A DNA stretch of 64,000 nucleotides from Streptomyces adelaidensis (GTDB lineage Bacteria > Actinomycetota > Actinomycetes > Streptomycetales > Streptomycetaceae), in contig NZ_JAEMUX010000010.1 in assembly GCF_016598475.1 (NCBI RefSeq), positions 62,001 to 126,000 of the forward strand, read 5' to 3'. The notes below the pieces were generated by a model. That model saw nothing but the letters and a program-made list of their open reading frames with translations, was not told the origin of the DNA and ran no database searches. Shown one piece after another: positions 1 to 8,599 of this stretch (its first letter is position 1; the number at the start of each line of letters is the position of its first letter). The position numbers were made by a program, and so were the translations under genes.

Positions 1-652
1 GTCGTCGAGGTCGCGGGCGCGTTCCGGTGGTGACGGACATCCAGGACGTCTCGACGGGGAGGAGCCGTACGGTCGCGGTGAGGATGAAGCCGGTCAGGCC
101 CATGCCACCGGCCGTGGCGTCGAAGAGCGGGGTGCCGGGGCCGACCGTGCGGATCTCGCCGTCCGCCGTCAGCAGTTCGAGGGACAGCACATGGCGGGCG
201 AACGACCCGGAGACGTGGTGGTTCTTGCCGTGGATGTCGGCCGCGATGGCACCGCCCACGGTCACCTGGCGGGTCCCCGGGCTCACCGGTACGAACCAGC
301 CCAGGGGGAGCAGGACCTTCATCAGCCGGTGCAGGGAGACGCCCGCGTCGCACAGGACGGTGCCGCCGGTCGCGTCGATGGCGTGCACCCGGTCGAGGCC
401 CGTCATGTCGAGCACGGCCCCGCCCGCGTTCTGCGCCGCGTCCCCGTACGCCCGCCCCAGCCCCCTGGCGATCCCGCCGCGCGCCCCGCACGCCCGTACG
501 GCCGCCGCGGCGCCCGCGTACGTACGCGGGCGGATCAGCCGGGCGGCGGGGGCGGTGCGGCCCCAGCCGGTGACGAGGGTGATGCGGCCCGGGGAAGGAA
601 GCGGGGGCGAGAGCGAGGGGGTCGGGGAGGTTGCGGCGGCGTCGGCTGGCAT
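1..652 (-). CDS. DprE1-like FAD-binding oxidoreductase, partial (runs off window edge)
   Basis: The minus strand, starting at an ATG at 652, reads as the N-terminal FAD-binding half of a decaprenylphosphoryl-beta-D-ribose 2-oxidase-type flavoprotein (PF01565). Visible features are GLGRAYGDAAQNAGG, the VSPGTRQVTVGGAIAADIHGK stretch (FAD and substrate loop) and GGMGLTGFI. The family epimerises polyprenyl-phospho-ribose to arabinose in mycobacteria; Streptomyces relatives have less certain substrates. About 215 residues are in the window. The last few codons at the edge are out of frame: after the residues SVTT the expected E-R-A-R-D-L-D-D appears only if one base around 20-27 is removed, so there is a possible frameshift. 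Family assignment is from motifs only. Confidence 0.75.
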   Translation of the reverse strand, partial: MPADAAATSPTPSLSPPLPSPGRITLVTGWGRTAPAARLIRPRTYAGAAAAVRACGARGGIARGLGRAYGDAAQNAGGAVLDMTGLDRVHAIDATGGTVLCDAGVSLHRLMKVLLPLGWFVPVSPGTRQVTVGGAIAADIHGKNHHVSGSFARHVLSLELLTADGEIRTVGPGTPLFDATAGGMGLTGFILTATVRLLPVETSWMSVTTGTRPRPRR

Positions 653-795
653 GCCCGCGACCGTATCGCCGTGTATACGGATGAATCGGGTGTACCGGCA
701 CGGCTGCGCTGTCCCCTCACCGAAATGGGTGATCAATGGGATGTCGTTCAAGATTGCCGGAATTCCCGCACGGTCGCCTAGAAGAGTGGCATCGC

Positions 796-1285
796 ATGGA
801 TGAAGTTGACGTCGTCGGCGGTGTGCGCGGTATGGACCGGAGACCGCTCTCCGCTCTCCGCGCCCATGCTGCGGCCCCGCGTGTCGCCGCCGCGCGCGGC
901 CTGCCCTGGGCGGGCGAACAGGCTTGCTCTGGCTGGCGGCCGGCCTCACGGGCGCCGCCGTCGACCGGCGACGACGCGGCGTCTGGCTGCACGGCACGGC
1001 CCTGACCGCCGGGGCGCACCTGGCCGGCATGGGCGTCAAAAGGGTCGTACGACGGCCGCGTCCCGCCCACGTCGAGCCCCTCGTCCGCACCGCCGGACGG
1101 CACTCCTTCCCCAGCTCGCACGCCAGTTCGGCGGCAGTGGCGGTTGCCGTCGTGGCGTACGGCGCGCCGCGGACCCCGCTCGTGCTGCCCGCCACCGCCC
1201 CGCTCGCCGCCGCTATGGGCCTCTCCCGGCTGGTGGCCGGCGTGCACTACCCGTTCGACGTGGCGGCGGGAGTACGTCCCCAACG
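796..1285 (+). pseudogene. PAP2-family phosphatase, frameshifted and 3'-truncated
   Basis: The ATG at 796 opens a frame typical of Streptomyces PAP2 proteins (LSALRAHAAAPRVAAA) that loses homology near 920. The sequence then continues in another frame, as if one base had been lost (CAG-GC-TTG where CAG-GGC-TTG is expected). The second frame holds all three phosphatase motifs: KRVVRRPRP, SFPSSHAS and SRLVAGVHYPFD. After DVAAG at about 1273 homology stops, and the C-terminal tail found in normal PAP2 proteins is missing, the sequence running directly into the leader of the next gene. A phosphatidic-acid or polyprenyl-pyrophosphate phosphatase was probably encoded; as written it cannot be translated in one piece. 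Sequencing error at 920 remains possible. Confidence 0.6.
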
Positions 1286-1329
1286 GGTACTCGGCATCGG
1301 TCACCTACAACTGGGGCAGAGTTCGGATC

Positions 1330-2208
1330 ATGGACTGGCTGAAGAAACTTCCCGGGGTCGGTCCCCTGGTCGAGCGCCTGATGACCACGCACGCGTGGCG
1401 GTCGTACGAACGGCTGGAGCGGGTGAAGTGGACGCGGCTGGCCGCGGCGATGACCTTCATCAGCTTCCTGGCGCTGTTCCCGCTGCTGACCGTGGCCGCG
1501 GCCGTCGCCGCGGCGACCCTGAGCAAGGGCGGGCAGCAGGAACTGGAGGACCGGCTCGCCGAGCAGGTGCCCGGTATCTCCGACCAACTCGACATCGCGG
1601 GCCTCGTCGACAACGCCGGCACGGTCGGGATCATCGCCGGCGCTCTGCTGCTCCTCACCGGCATCGGCTGGGTCGGCGAGATGCGCGGCTGCCTGCGCGC
1701 GGTCTGGGAGAAGCCGGACCCCGACGAGAACCCCGTCCTCGCCAAGGCCAAGGACGCGGGTGTCCTCGTCGGCCTCGGCGGCGCCGTCCTCGTCTCGCTG
1801 GCCGCCTCCACCGTCGCCTCCGCGGCCGTGGGCCGGATCGCCGACGAACTAGGCATCGACCGCGACGGCTGGGGAGGCATCCTCCTGCGCGTCGCCGCCT
1901 TCGCCGTCGCCGTCCTCGCCGACTTCCTGCTCCTCCTCTACGTCCTGACCCTGCTCCCCGGCGTCCAGCCGCCCCGCCGCCGCCTCGTCGTCGCCGCCCT
2001 CATAGGAGCCGTCGGCTTCGAACTCCTCAAGCTCCTCCTCAGCGGCTACATCCAGGGCGTCGCCTCCAAGAGCATGTACGGCGCTTTCGGCGTCCCCATC
2101 GCCCTACTCCTCTGGATCAACTTCACAGCCAAGCTCCTCCTCTACTGCGCGGCCTGGACAGCGGAGAACAGCAAGGAAGAACCCACGACCGAGGAGAGCG
2201 CCCCTTGA
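1330..2208 (+). CDS. YihY/virulence factor BrkB family membrane protein
   Basis: A 292-residue integral membrane protein of the YihY/BrkB family (PF03631). It opens MDWLKKLPGVGPLVERL and has about six hydrophobic segments, including FISFLALFPLLTVAAAVAAA, GIIAGALLLLTGIGWVG and the C-terminal ALLLWINFTAKLLLYCAAW. The function of the family is not settled: it was once called ribonuclease BN, and a transport or envelope role is now favoured. The frame is open further upstream, but homology begins at this ATG. No strong ribosome-binding site is visible. The stop codon lies inside a dispersed Streptomyces intergenic repeat. Confidence 0.85.
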   Translation: MDWLKKLPGVGPLVERLMTTHAWRSYERLERVKWTRLAAAMTFISFLALFPLLTVAAAVAAATLSKGGQQELEDRLAEQVPGISDQLDIAGLVDNAGTVGIIAGALLLLTGIGWVGEMRGCLRAVWEKPDPDENPVLAKAKDAGVLVGLGGAVLVSLAASTVASAAVGRIADELGIDRDGWGGILLRVAAFAVAVLADFLLLLYVLTLLPGVQPPRRRLVVAALIGAVGFELLKLLLSGYIQGVASKSMYGAFGVPIALLLWINFTAKLLLYCAAWTAENSKEEPTTEESAP

Positions 2209-2241
2209 GGGATGCGGGGAACTGCGCAATCAACCACGAAC
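2205..2241 (+). repeat. Dispersed Streptomyces intergenic repeat, copy 1
   Basis: The stretch TTGAGGGATGCGGGGAACTG followed by CGCAATCAACCACGAA resembles elements at 57168-57213 and, inverted, at 25710-25752. The shared core is GGG(G/A)(C/T)GCGGGGAAC-(C/T)G followed by an A-C-rich tail with CCAC. I recognise this as a sequence commonly found downstream of Streptomyces genes. No protein is encoded. Confidence 0.5.
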
Positions 2242-2288
2242 TGCCTGCGGCCCGCATCCGGCATCAACCAGGCAGACGCTCCCGGCCC

Positions 2289-3620
2289 TTACTCGTCCCC
2301 TGACTTCCGCCGCCCCATCAGCTCAGGCAGAGGCCACTTCCGGTTGACCAGAAACACCCCGCCGGCCAGCAGCACCAGCACACCCCCGGTGATCCCCAGC
2401 GCGACCCCGATCCCGCTCGCCCCGCCGGAGGCCCCCGCGGCAACAGTCTTCCCGCCCGCCCCGCCGGAGGCAGACGCGGACGGGGACGCCGTAGCCCCGG
2501 CCTGCGCACTGGGCTCCGTATCTCCACCGGAGGTCTCCGCCCCCTTGGGCGCCACCAGTTCCCCCACCGGCTGGACCTTGCCCGCCGCCTTGAACCCCCA
2601 GTCGAACAGGCTCGCGGTCTCCTTGTAGACCTGGTTGTGCTCGTCCTTCTCGGGGTGCATGACGGTGACGAGGAGGACCCGGCCGTCCCGCTCGGCGACC
2701 CCGGTGAACGTCGCGCCCGCGTTCGTGGTGTTGCCGTTCTTCACACCCGCGATGCCCTGGTAGGAGTCGAGTCCGCTGTCCCCGGTGAGCAGCCGGTTGG
2801 TGTTCTGGATCTCGAAGGACGAGCGGCTCTTCTTGCCGTTCTTGCCCTTCTTGGTCTCGCCCGGGAACTTCGCGCGCACGGTGGAGCAGTACTCGCGGAA
2901 GTCCTTCTTCTGCAGCCCCGACCTGGCGATCAGCGTGAGGTCGTACGCGGAGGAGACCTGCCCCTTGGAGTCGTAGCCGTCGGGGCTGACCGCGTGCGTG
3001 TCGAGGGCCTGGAGCTCCTCGGCGTGCTCGTTCATGTCCGCGACGGTCTGCCTGACGCCGCCGTTCATGGCCGACAGGACGTGCACCGCGTCATTGCCGG
3101 AGCGAAGGAAGACACCGAGCCAGAGATCGTGGACGGTGTACGTCTCCTCCTCCTTTATGCCGACCATGCTGGAGCCCGCGCCGACGCCCGCGAGATCGGC
3201 GGGGACGACCTTGTGCTCCTCGTCCCGGTTGAACTTCGGCAGCAGCGTGTCCGCGAACAGCATCTTCAGCGTGCTCGCCGGGGCCAGCCGCCAGTGCGCG
3301 TTGTGCGCGGCCAGCACCTCGCCCGACTCGGCGTCCGCGACGACCCACGAGCGGGCGCTGATGCCCTTGGGCAGCACGGGCGCGTCGCTGCCCAGGGCGG
3401 CCTGAGTGCCCGGCTTGCCCAGCAGTTCACCCCCGACGGTCGACATGGTCGCCGGGGGAGTCGCGGACGGCGTGGCGCTCGGACTCGGTGACGGTTTCGC
3501 CGCGAAGGCCGGGGTGGCCGTCAGCGTCGTCACCGTCGTCAGTGAGGTCAGCGAGAGGGACAGCAGGGCGGCTGAGGTGACCAGCAGGGGGCGCCTGACG
3601 GTCTTTTTGGAGGCGGGCAC
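2289..3620 (-). CDS. dacC: D-alanyl-D-alanine carboxypeptidase (low-molecular-mass PBP)
   Basis: A secreted and membrane-tethered serine DD-carboxypeptidase of the S11 family that trims the terminal D-Ala of peptidoglycan stem peptides. From a GTG at 3620 the protein has 443 residues: a signal peptide ending near residue 41 (TPAFA), a Ser/Pro linker, and the catalytic domain with the SxxK motif in APASTLKM (about residue 117), the SxN motif in SGNDAVH, and a KxG triad KNGNTT where KTG is usual. A Ser/Ala/Gly-rich stalk precedes a C-terminal transmembrane helix (GVALGITGGVLVLLAGGVFL) and a short basic tail. The frame is open further upstream, but the signal peptide fixes the start near here; the ribosome-binding site is weak. 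Confidence 0.9.
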   Translation of the reverse strand: MPASKKTVRRPLLVTSAALLSLSLTSLTTVTTLTATPAFAAKPSPSPSATPSATPPATMSTVGGELLGKPGTQAALGSDAPVLPKGISARSWVVADAESGEVLAAHNAHWRLAPASTLKMLFADTLLPKFNRDEEHKVVPADLAGVGAGSSMVGIKEEETYTVHDLWLGVFLRSGNDAVHVLSAMNGGVRQTVADMNEHAEELQALDTHAVSPDGYDSKGQVSSAYDLTLIARSGLQKKDFREYCSTVRAKFPGETKKGKNGKKSRSSFEIQNTNRLLTGDSGLDSYQGIAGVKNGNTTNAGATFTGVAERDGRVLLVTVMHPEKDEHNQVYKETASLFDWGFKAAGKVQPVGELVAPKGAETSGGDTEPSAQAGATASPSASASGGAGGKTVAAGASGGASGIGVALGITGGVLVLLAGGVFLVNRKWPLPELMGRRKSGDE

Positions 3621-3747
3621 GATCGAGAAAGTACATGGCTCCGACCGGTAAATCCCACCGCAGCCCCCCGTGGCGCCCTCGCCGCTGCTCACGCCCCCGC
3701 TCGCACCCCGGCGCGAGAGCCGTGCGGTCGGCGGCGATACTGAACTC

Positions 3748-3990
3748 ATGAAGCTCAGCCGCCCCCTCTCCTGGTTCCTGCTCGCCTTCGGGGTGTGGAG
3801 CTGGGTCATCTGGATCACTTTCATCAAGAATTTGTGGAAGGACGGCAGCGGGCTCGCGTTCGACGACGCGGGTGATCCGACCGCCTACTTCTGGGTGCAT
3901 CTGACGCTCGCCGTCGTCTCCTTTGCCCTTGGGACGGCCATCGGAGTCATCGGGTTGCGCGCGGTGCGTGCCCTTCGCCGGACCGCGTGA
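3748..3990 (+). CDS. SCO4848-family small membrane protein
   Basis: An 80-residue protein with two transmembrane helices (LSWFLLAFGVWSWVIWITFI and HLTLAVVSFALGTAIGVIGL) separated by a short extracytoplasmic-type loop with WKDGSGLAFDDAGDP. I recognise it as the conserved Streptomyces family named after SCO4848; its function is unknown. The ATG at 3748 is chosen because the first helix follows immediately. It is divergent from the carboxypeptidase and 13 bases upstream of the metallophosphoesterase, with which it is probably cotranscribed. Confidence 0.85.
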   Translation: MKLSRPLSWFLLAFGVWSWVIWITFIKNLWKDGSGLAFDDAGDPTAYFWVHLTLAVVSFALGTAIGVIGLRAVRALRRTA

Positions 3991-4003
3991 CCAGGAGTAC
4001 GAC

Positions 4004-5413
4004 ATGATGATCCTTGTTTTCGTGCTCGCCGCCCTGCTGGTGCTGAGCGCCTTCGGGGCCCTGCACTGGTACGCGTGGCGTCGGCTGGTGCGTGACACGA
4101 CTCGCGGGCCGGGGCTCGCCAGACGCGTGGGCGCGGGGGTGTTCATCGCCGGGCCGGTGCTGGTCTTCGTCGGCTTCGCGGCCGAGCGCGGCGGCGCCCC
4201 CTTCTGGCTCCAGCAGACGCTGACCTGGCCGGGCTTCATGTGGCTCGCCCTCTCGCTGTACCTGCTGCTGGCCCTGCTGGCGGGGGAGCTTGTACGACCG
4301 CTCCTGCGCCGGTTGGTGGCGCGGCGCGCTCCGGCGCCCGCCGAACAGCCGGAGCCGCTGGTGCGCGAGCTCGCGCCGGAACCGGTACCAGCGGGCGCGA
4401 AGCCCACGGAGCGGCCCGCCGATTCGACCGCTGCCGAGCCGACCGCTGCCGCGTCGACCACTGCCGCGTCGACCACTGCCGCGTCGACCACTGCCGCGTC
4501 GACCACTGCCGAGCCGACCAATGCCGAGCCGGCCGCGACCGAGCCGGCAGACTCCCCGGCCACCCCTCCACCCGCCACCTCGGCCGACCCCTCCCGCCGC
4601 CTCTTCGTCTCCCGAGTCGTCGGCGGCGCCGTCGCCGCCGCGGCCGTCGGCACCGTCGGCTACGGCACCTACGGCGTCGTACGCGGCCCCAAGGTCAAGC
4701 GGGTCACCGTGCCGCTGGCGAAGCTCCCGCGCGCGGCGCACGGTTTCCGGATAGCGGTGGTCAGCGACATCCACCTCGGGCCGCTGCTGGGCCGGGGCTT
4801 CGCGCAGAAGGTCGTCGACACGATCAACTCGACCCAGCCCGACCTGATCGCGGTGGTCGGCGACCTGGTCGACGGCAGTGTGGCGGACCTGGGCCCGGCC
4901 GCGGCGCCCCTCGCGGGCCTGAAGGCGCGGCACGGCAGCTACTTCGTCACCGGCAACCACGAGTACTTCTCCGGTGCCGAGCAGTGGGTGGAGGAGGTAC
5001 GGCGACTCGGCCTCACCCCGCTGGAGAACGCGCGCCGCGAACTGCCGTACCTCGACCTCGCCGGTGTGAACGACATCGCGGGTACGGACGAGGGCCAGGG
5101 CCCCGACTTCGCCGCGGCGCTCGGCGACCGGGACACCTCGCGGGCCGTCGTCCTCCTCGCCCACCAGCCCGTCCAGATCCACGACGCCGTCGACCACGGC
5201 GTCGACCTCCAGCTCTCCGGCCACACCCACGGGGGCCAGCTGTGGCCCATGAACTACGTCGCCGAAGCCGCCAACCCCACCCTCGCGGGCCTCGAACGCT
5301 ACGGCGACACCCAGCTCTACGTCAGCCGCGGCGCGGGCGCGTGGGGGCCGCCGGTGCGGGTGGGGGCGCCGTCGGACATCACGGTGGTGGAACTGGCGTC
5401 GAAGCAGGCATGA
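4004..5413 (+). CDS. Membrane-anchored metallophosphoesterase (YkuE-like)
   Basis: A calcineurin-like phosphoesterase (PF00149) of 469 residues. Three N-terminal hydrophobic segments are followed by a long Pro/Ala/Thr/Glu-rich cytoplasmic or linker region carrying a 15-bp tandem repeat, a further hydrophobic segment (VVGGAVAAAAVGTVG) and the catalytic domain. Metal-binding motifs are VSDIHLG (DxH), VGDLVDG (GDxxD), TGNHEYF (GNHD/E) and SGHTHGGQ (GHTH). Members are related to UDP-2,3-diacylglucosamine hydrolase-like and YkuE enzymes; the substrate here is unknown. AGGAG at 3993-3997 supports the ATG at 4004. A second ATG follows at 4007. Confidence 0.9.
   Translation: MMILVFVLAALLVLSAFGALHWYAWRRLVRDTTRGPGLARRVGAGVFIAGPVLVFVGFAAERGGAPFWLQQTLTWPGFMWLALSLYLLLALLAGELVRPLLRRLVARRAPAPAEQPEPLVRELAPEPVPAGAKPTERPADSTAAEPTAAASTTAASTTAASTTAASTTAEPTNAEPAATEPADSPATPPPATSADPSRRLFVSRVVGGAVAAAAVGTVGYGTYGVVRGPKVKRVTVPLAKLPRAAHGFRIAVVSDIHLGPLLGRGFAQKVVDTINSTQPDLIAVVGDLVDGSVADLGPAAAPLAGLKARHGSYFVTGNHEYFSGAEQWVEEVRRLGLTPLENARRELPYLDLAGVNDIAGTDEGQGPDFAAALGDRDTSRAVVLLAHQPVQIHDAVDHGVDLQLSGHTHGGQLWPMNYVAEAANPTLAGLERYGDTQLYVSRGAGAWGPPVRVGAPSDITVVELASKQA
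4426..4530 (+). repeat. 15-bp in-frame tandem repeat in metallophosphoesterase linker
   Basis: Seven consecutive 15-bp units related to gaccactgccgcgtc, three of them identical, encode a TTAAS/TAAEP-type linker. The unit length is a multiple of three, so copy-number change would keep the frame. Confidence 0.85.
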
Positions 5414-5542
5414 CGGGCCGTCAGGAGCCTTGAGGGAAGCGGCGCGTGACACGCTGACCGAGTTCATTCGCAACTCAACAACTACTCAACAAAATCTGTC
5501 TTCCGCGCGCACAGGCCACTGTGGTTAGGTGATCCGCGCCAC

Positions 5543-5578
5543 CGCGGAATCACTGTGCGTCGCGGAACCACTGTGCGT
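5543..5578 (+). repeat. 18-bp tandem duplication upstream of the solute-binding protein
   Basis: Two adjacent 18-bp units, CGCGGAATCACTGTGCGT and CGCGGAACCACTGTGCGT, differ at one base. They sit 36 bases upstream of the solute-binding protein start, following a relatively A/T-rich stretch (5460-5510) that probably holds its promoter; I cannot fix -10/-35 boxes with confidence. Confidence 0.6.
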
Positions 5579-5613
5579 TGTGGGCCGGGTGGGGAACCTT
5601 GGGAGGGGCGCCG

Positions 5614-7167
5614 ATGCGGTCGGTTCGCTTGCGGGTTCTCGCGTCACTGCTGGTGCTGGCGATGGCGGCGATCGGCGGCTGGCAGTTGATGCCCGCTCAG
5701 CGGGACGAGAACAGGACGATCACCGTCGGGACGGCCGACACCGTCACGTCACTCGACCCGGCCGGCGCGTACGACGCCGGATCCTGGGCCCTGTTCAGCA
5801 ACGTTTTCCAGTCACTGCTGACCTTCGAACCGGGCGGCGCGACCCCCGTCCCGGACGCGGCGCAAAGCTGCGCGTTCGCCGGCAACGCGCTCACCGTCTA
5901 CCGCTGCACGCTGCGCCAGGACCTGACGTTCCCCAGCGGGCGCGCGGTGACCGCGGCGGACGTGAAGTACTCCTTCGACCGCGTCCAGCGCGTCAACTCG
6001 GACGTCGGGCCCGCCGCGCTGCTCGACACCCTCCAGTCGGTCGCCGCGGACGGACTGACCGTCACCTTCCGCCTCTCCTCGCCGGACGCCACCTTCCCGC
6101 TCAAGGTGGCCACCGGCGCCGGGGCGATCGTCGACCGAACGAAGTACCCGACGAACCGGCTGCGCACCGACGGCGGCGCCGACGGCACCGGGCCGTACGT
6201 CCTCACCTCGTATACGGACGAGCAGGCCCGCCTCACGCCCAACGACACCTACCAGGGCGTCGCCCAGGCCGCCGGCCGCCCCGTCCTCATGCGCTACTAC
6301 AAGGACTCGGAGGCCCTGGCGAAGGCATGGCAGGCGCGGCAGGTCGACGTCGCCACGCGCGCGCTGCCGCCCTCGGTGCTCGCCGGGCTGTCGCCCAGCG
6401 ACCCGGATCAGCGGGTCACGGAGGCCGACAGCACCGAGACCCGCAACCTCGTCCTCAACGTGCGGGCCGGCTCGCCCTTCCAGGACCGCCGGGTACGGCA
6501 GGCGCTGGCCGCGCTGATCAACCGGGAGCAGTTGGTCGCCGAGGCTTACGAGGGCACCACCGACCCGCTGTACTCGCTGATCCCGGCCGGCCTCACGGGC
6601 CACACCACCTCGTTCTTCGACGCGTACCCCGAGCCCGACCCGCAGCGGGCCCGCGAACTCCTCGACGAGGCCGGCGTGAGCATGCCCGTGCGGTTCACCC
6701 TCGGGTACGCGGAGGGCCAAAACTCCTCGACCGCCGAGGCCGCCGAGCTGAAGCAGCAGCTGGAGGCGAGCGGACTGTTCTACGTCACGACCACGGCGTA
6801 CGAGTGGACCGCCTTCCAACAGCGCTATGCCGACGGCAAGTTGGACGCGTACGGCGTCGGCTGGGTCGCCGACTACCCCGACCCCGACACCTTCAGCGGG
6901 CCCCTTGTCGGCACCGGCGGTTCCCTGGACAACGGCTACAGCAGCGCGCAGACCGACCGGCTCGTCAAGGACAGCCGCCGCTACGAGGACCGCGGCCGGG
7001 CCGCGGCGGACTTCAAGGAGCTGCAGGACGTCGTGGCCCGGGACGTGCCGTTGATTCCCCTGTGGCAGCGCAAGGAGTACGTCCTCAGCAGTGAGGAAGT
7101 CGGCGGCGCGCAGTACCTGTCCGACGGGACCGGTGTCTTCCGGCTGTGGCGGCTGGACTGGATCTGA
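5614..7167 (+). CDS. Family 5 (peptide/oligopeptide) ABC transporter substrate-binding protein
   Basis: A 517-residue SBP_bac_5 protein (PF00496): TITVGTADTVTSLDPAGAYD at the mature N-terminus, LTFPSGRAVTAADVKYSFDR in the first lobe, VRQALAALINREQLV in the hinge region and YADGKLDAYGVGWVADYPDP near the C-terminus, all typical. The N-terminal hydrophobic segment (VLASLLVLAMAAIGGW) has no lipobox cysteine, unlike most Gram-positive family members, so the protein may be secreted or held by an uncleaved anchor. No permease or ATPase gene is adjacent, so it is an orphan. GGGAGGGG at 5601-5608 supports the ATG. The ligand is not known. Confidence 0.88.
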   Translation: MRSVRLRVLASLLVLAMAAIGGWQLMPAQRDENRTITVGTADTVTSLDPAGAYDAGSWALFSNVFQSLLTFEPGGATPVPDAAQSCAFAGNALTVYRCTLRQDLTFPSGRAVTAADVKYSFDRVQRVNSDVGPAALLDTLQSVAADGLTVTFRLSSPDATFPLKVATGAGAIVDRTKYPTNRLRTDGGADGTGPYVLTSYTDEQARLTPNDTYQGVAQAAGRPVLMRYYKDSEALAKAWQARQVDVATRALPPSVLAGLSPSDPDQRVTEADSTETRNLVLNVRAGSPFQDRRVRQALAALINREQLVAEAYEGTTDPLYSLIPAGLTGHTTSFFDAYPEPDPQRARELLDEAGVSMPVRFTLGYAEGQNSSTAEAAELKQQLEASGLFYVTTTAYEWTAFQQRYADGKLDAYGVGWVADYPDPDTFSGPLVGTGGSLDNGYSSAQTDRLVKDSRRYEDRGRAAADFKELQDVVARDVPLIPLWQRKEYVLSSEEVGGAQYLSDGTGVFRLWRLDWI

Positions 7168-7173
7168 CGGCGG

Positions 7174-7243
7174 CCGGACAGCGGTCCAACGCCGGACAGC
7201 GGTCCAACGCCGGACAGCGGTCCAACGCCGGACGGCGGTCGGA
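7174..7243 (+). repeat. 18-bp tandem repeat between convergent genes
   Basis: Three perfect copies of ccggacagcggtccaacg (7174-7191, 7192-7209, 7210-7227) plus a degenerate fourth. Each contains the inverted half-sites GGAC and GTCC, so the array can form small hairpins. It lies between the convergent solute-binding-protein and TetR genes and may act in termination. Confidence 0.8.
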
Positions 7244-7271
7244 CGGAGGGAGCGATCTCACTCGACAGTGA

Positions 7272-8051
7272 TCAGCCCGCCGGGCCCTTGCCCCCCGGAT
7301 CCGGCAGCACCTTCGTCATCCCCGGCAGGAAGTCCGTGAACAGCTCGTGCACCTCGCGGACGAGCGGCCGCAGCGCACGGAAGCGTGCCATCGAGACCCC
7401 CCGGGTCGTCAGCCGGGCCCCCCGTTCGGCGAGCCGGTAGCTGCGCTCGCGCCCCTCGGTACGGTCGAAGACCCAGTACAGGACGAGCCCCATCTGGGAC
7501 AGCCACATCAACTCGGGGAGCACGTCTCGGAGTTCGTCCGGGACCTTGGCCTTGGACCCGGCGAGGACCTCGCGGTGGATGGCGATGGACTCCTCGCGGG
7601 GGCCTTCGGACTCGGGGGAGAAGGGGCTGAGCGGGCTGTCCGGGTCGGCCGCGTTCTTGAAGAACTGCGCCGCGAACTCGTGGTACGGCTCCGCCACGTC
7701 CAGCCACACCTTCAGCACCCCGGCGATCCGCGCCTCCAGGTCCTTCTCCCGCTCCAGCAGGGGCCGGACCGCCACCCGGTGCTCGGCGCCGATCCGGTCG
7801 TAGAACCCCTGGATCAGGTGTTCCTTGCCGGCGAAGTAGTAGTACGCGTTCCCGACGGAGACCCCGGCCTCCTTGGCGATGGCCCGCATCGTCGTCTTGT
7901 CGTACCCGCGCTCCTGGAAGAGCCGCAGCGCGGTCTCCAGGATCAGCGCGCGAGTCTGCTCGGACTTGGCGGAGCCTTTGGGACCGGGCTGTTCCGCGCC
8001 GTCCTTGGGGCTGTCGGGCTCTGCGCTGGGTTCGTCGTTCACTGCGGGCAC
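7272..8051 (-). CDS. TetR-family transcriptional regulator
   Basis: A 259-residue TetR/AcrR repressor. After a charged N-terminal extension the DNA-binding domain is clear: TRALILETALRLFQERGYDK, then TTMRAIAKEAGVSVGNAYYYF (helix-turn-helix, about residues 53-74) and GKEHLIQGFYDRI. The C-terminal ligand domain is conserved among Streptomyces orthologues, but its effector is unknown. It is the last gene of a minus-strand operon, 9 bases after the DCC-family gene. Two identical inverted repeats in the operon promoter (9051-9062 and 9093-9106) are likely its operators, implying autoregulation. Confidence 0.93.
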   Translation of the reverse strand: MPAVNDEPSAEPDSPKDGAEQPGPKGSAKSEQTRALILETALRLFQERGYDKTTMRAIAKEAGVSVGNAYYYFAGKEHLIQGFYDRIGAEHRVAVRPLLEREKDLEARIAGVLKVWLDVAEPYHEFAAQFFKNAADPDSPLSPFSPESEGPREESIAIHREVLAGSKAKVPDELRDVLPELMWLSQMGLVLYWVFDRTEGRERSYRLAERGARLTTRGVSMARFRALRPLVREVHELFTDFLPGMTKVLPDPGGKGPAG

Positions 8052-8060
8052 GGGCTGAGC

Positions 8061-8567
8061 CTAACGAGTCGCGCAGGCGCCCGTGTCACAGCCGCCGGGA
8101 GGGGCGTACAGCCACCCGTACCGCCGGGCGTACGTCCACCCTTCGGTCGTGCTCCCGCCGTACCCACCGCCCTCGCCGGGCCGCGGGTGCGCACCGCGCC
8201 ACTTCGCGGCGGCGAGCACGGCACCGCGTGCGAGCCGGGCCCCCGCCGGGGTGCTGAGCCGGTGCGCGAGCGGCCGCTGCTCGCGCAGCGCCCACAGACA
8301 GACGATCCAGGCGGCGGACCCGAGATACACCTGCCCCCCGTCCGCCACGACCGTGATCTCCTCGAGCGTCGCACCGTGGTCGAGCCCGGGAAACCGCCGC
8401 CGAGCCTCCTGCGACCCCGCCGCCACGAACTCCAGCGGCACCAACTGCCGCTGCCTCCCCAAGCACTCCCGCACAAGGGTGCACAGTCCGCATCGGGCGT
8501 CGTACAGAACGGTGAGCCGGCGAACCGGGACGCGCTCGGCGCCCCGGTCCTCGGCGGTGTCCGCCAT
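8061..8567 (-). CDS. DCC/DUF393 family thiol-disulfide oxidoreductase-like protein
   Basis: A 168-residue DUF393 (PF04134) protein with the signature YDARCGLCTLV (CxxC following the first strand) and the downstream VYLGSAAWIVCLWAL segment. The family is thioredoxin-like by its CxxC; in vivo substrates are not established. The ATG at 8567 is used. An alternative GTG at 8603 overlaps the stop of the upstream membrane-protein gene as GTGA and would add 12 residues of repetitive VTP sequence, so translational coupling is likely whichever start is used. It is the middle gene of the TetR-controlled operon. Confidence 0.85.
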   Translation of the reverse strand: MADTAEDRGAERVPVRRLTVLYDARCGLCTLVRECLGRQRQLVPLEFVAAGSQEARRRFPGLDHGATLEEITVVADGGQVYLGSAAWIVCLWALREQRPLAHRLSTPAGARLARGAVLAAAKWRGAHPRPGEGGGYGGSTTEGWTYARRYGWLYAPPGGCDTGACATR

Positions 8568-8599
8568 GGCGGACACGGGTGTCACGGGGGTCACGGGTG

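Noticed and set aside
924..2303. A single 459-residue protein joining PAP2 motifs to a long Arg-rich tail
   Set aside because: After DVAAG the frame runs antiphase through the BrkB gene and is low complexity; only the first ~115 residues are PAP2.
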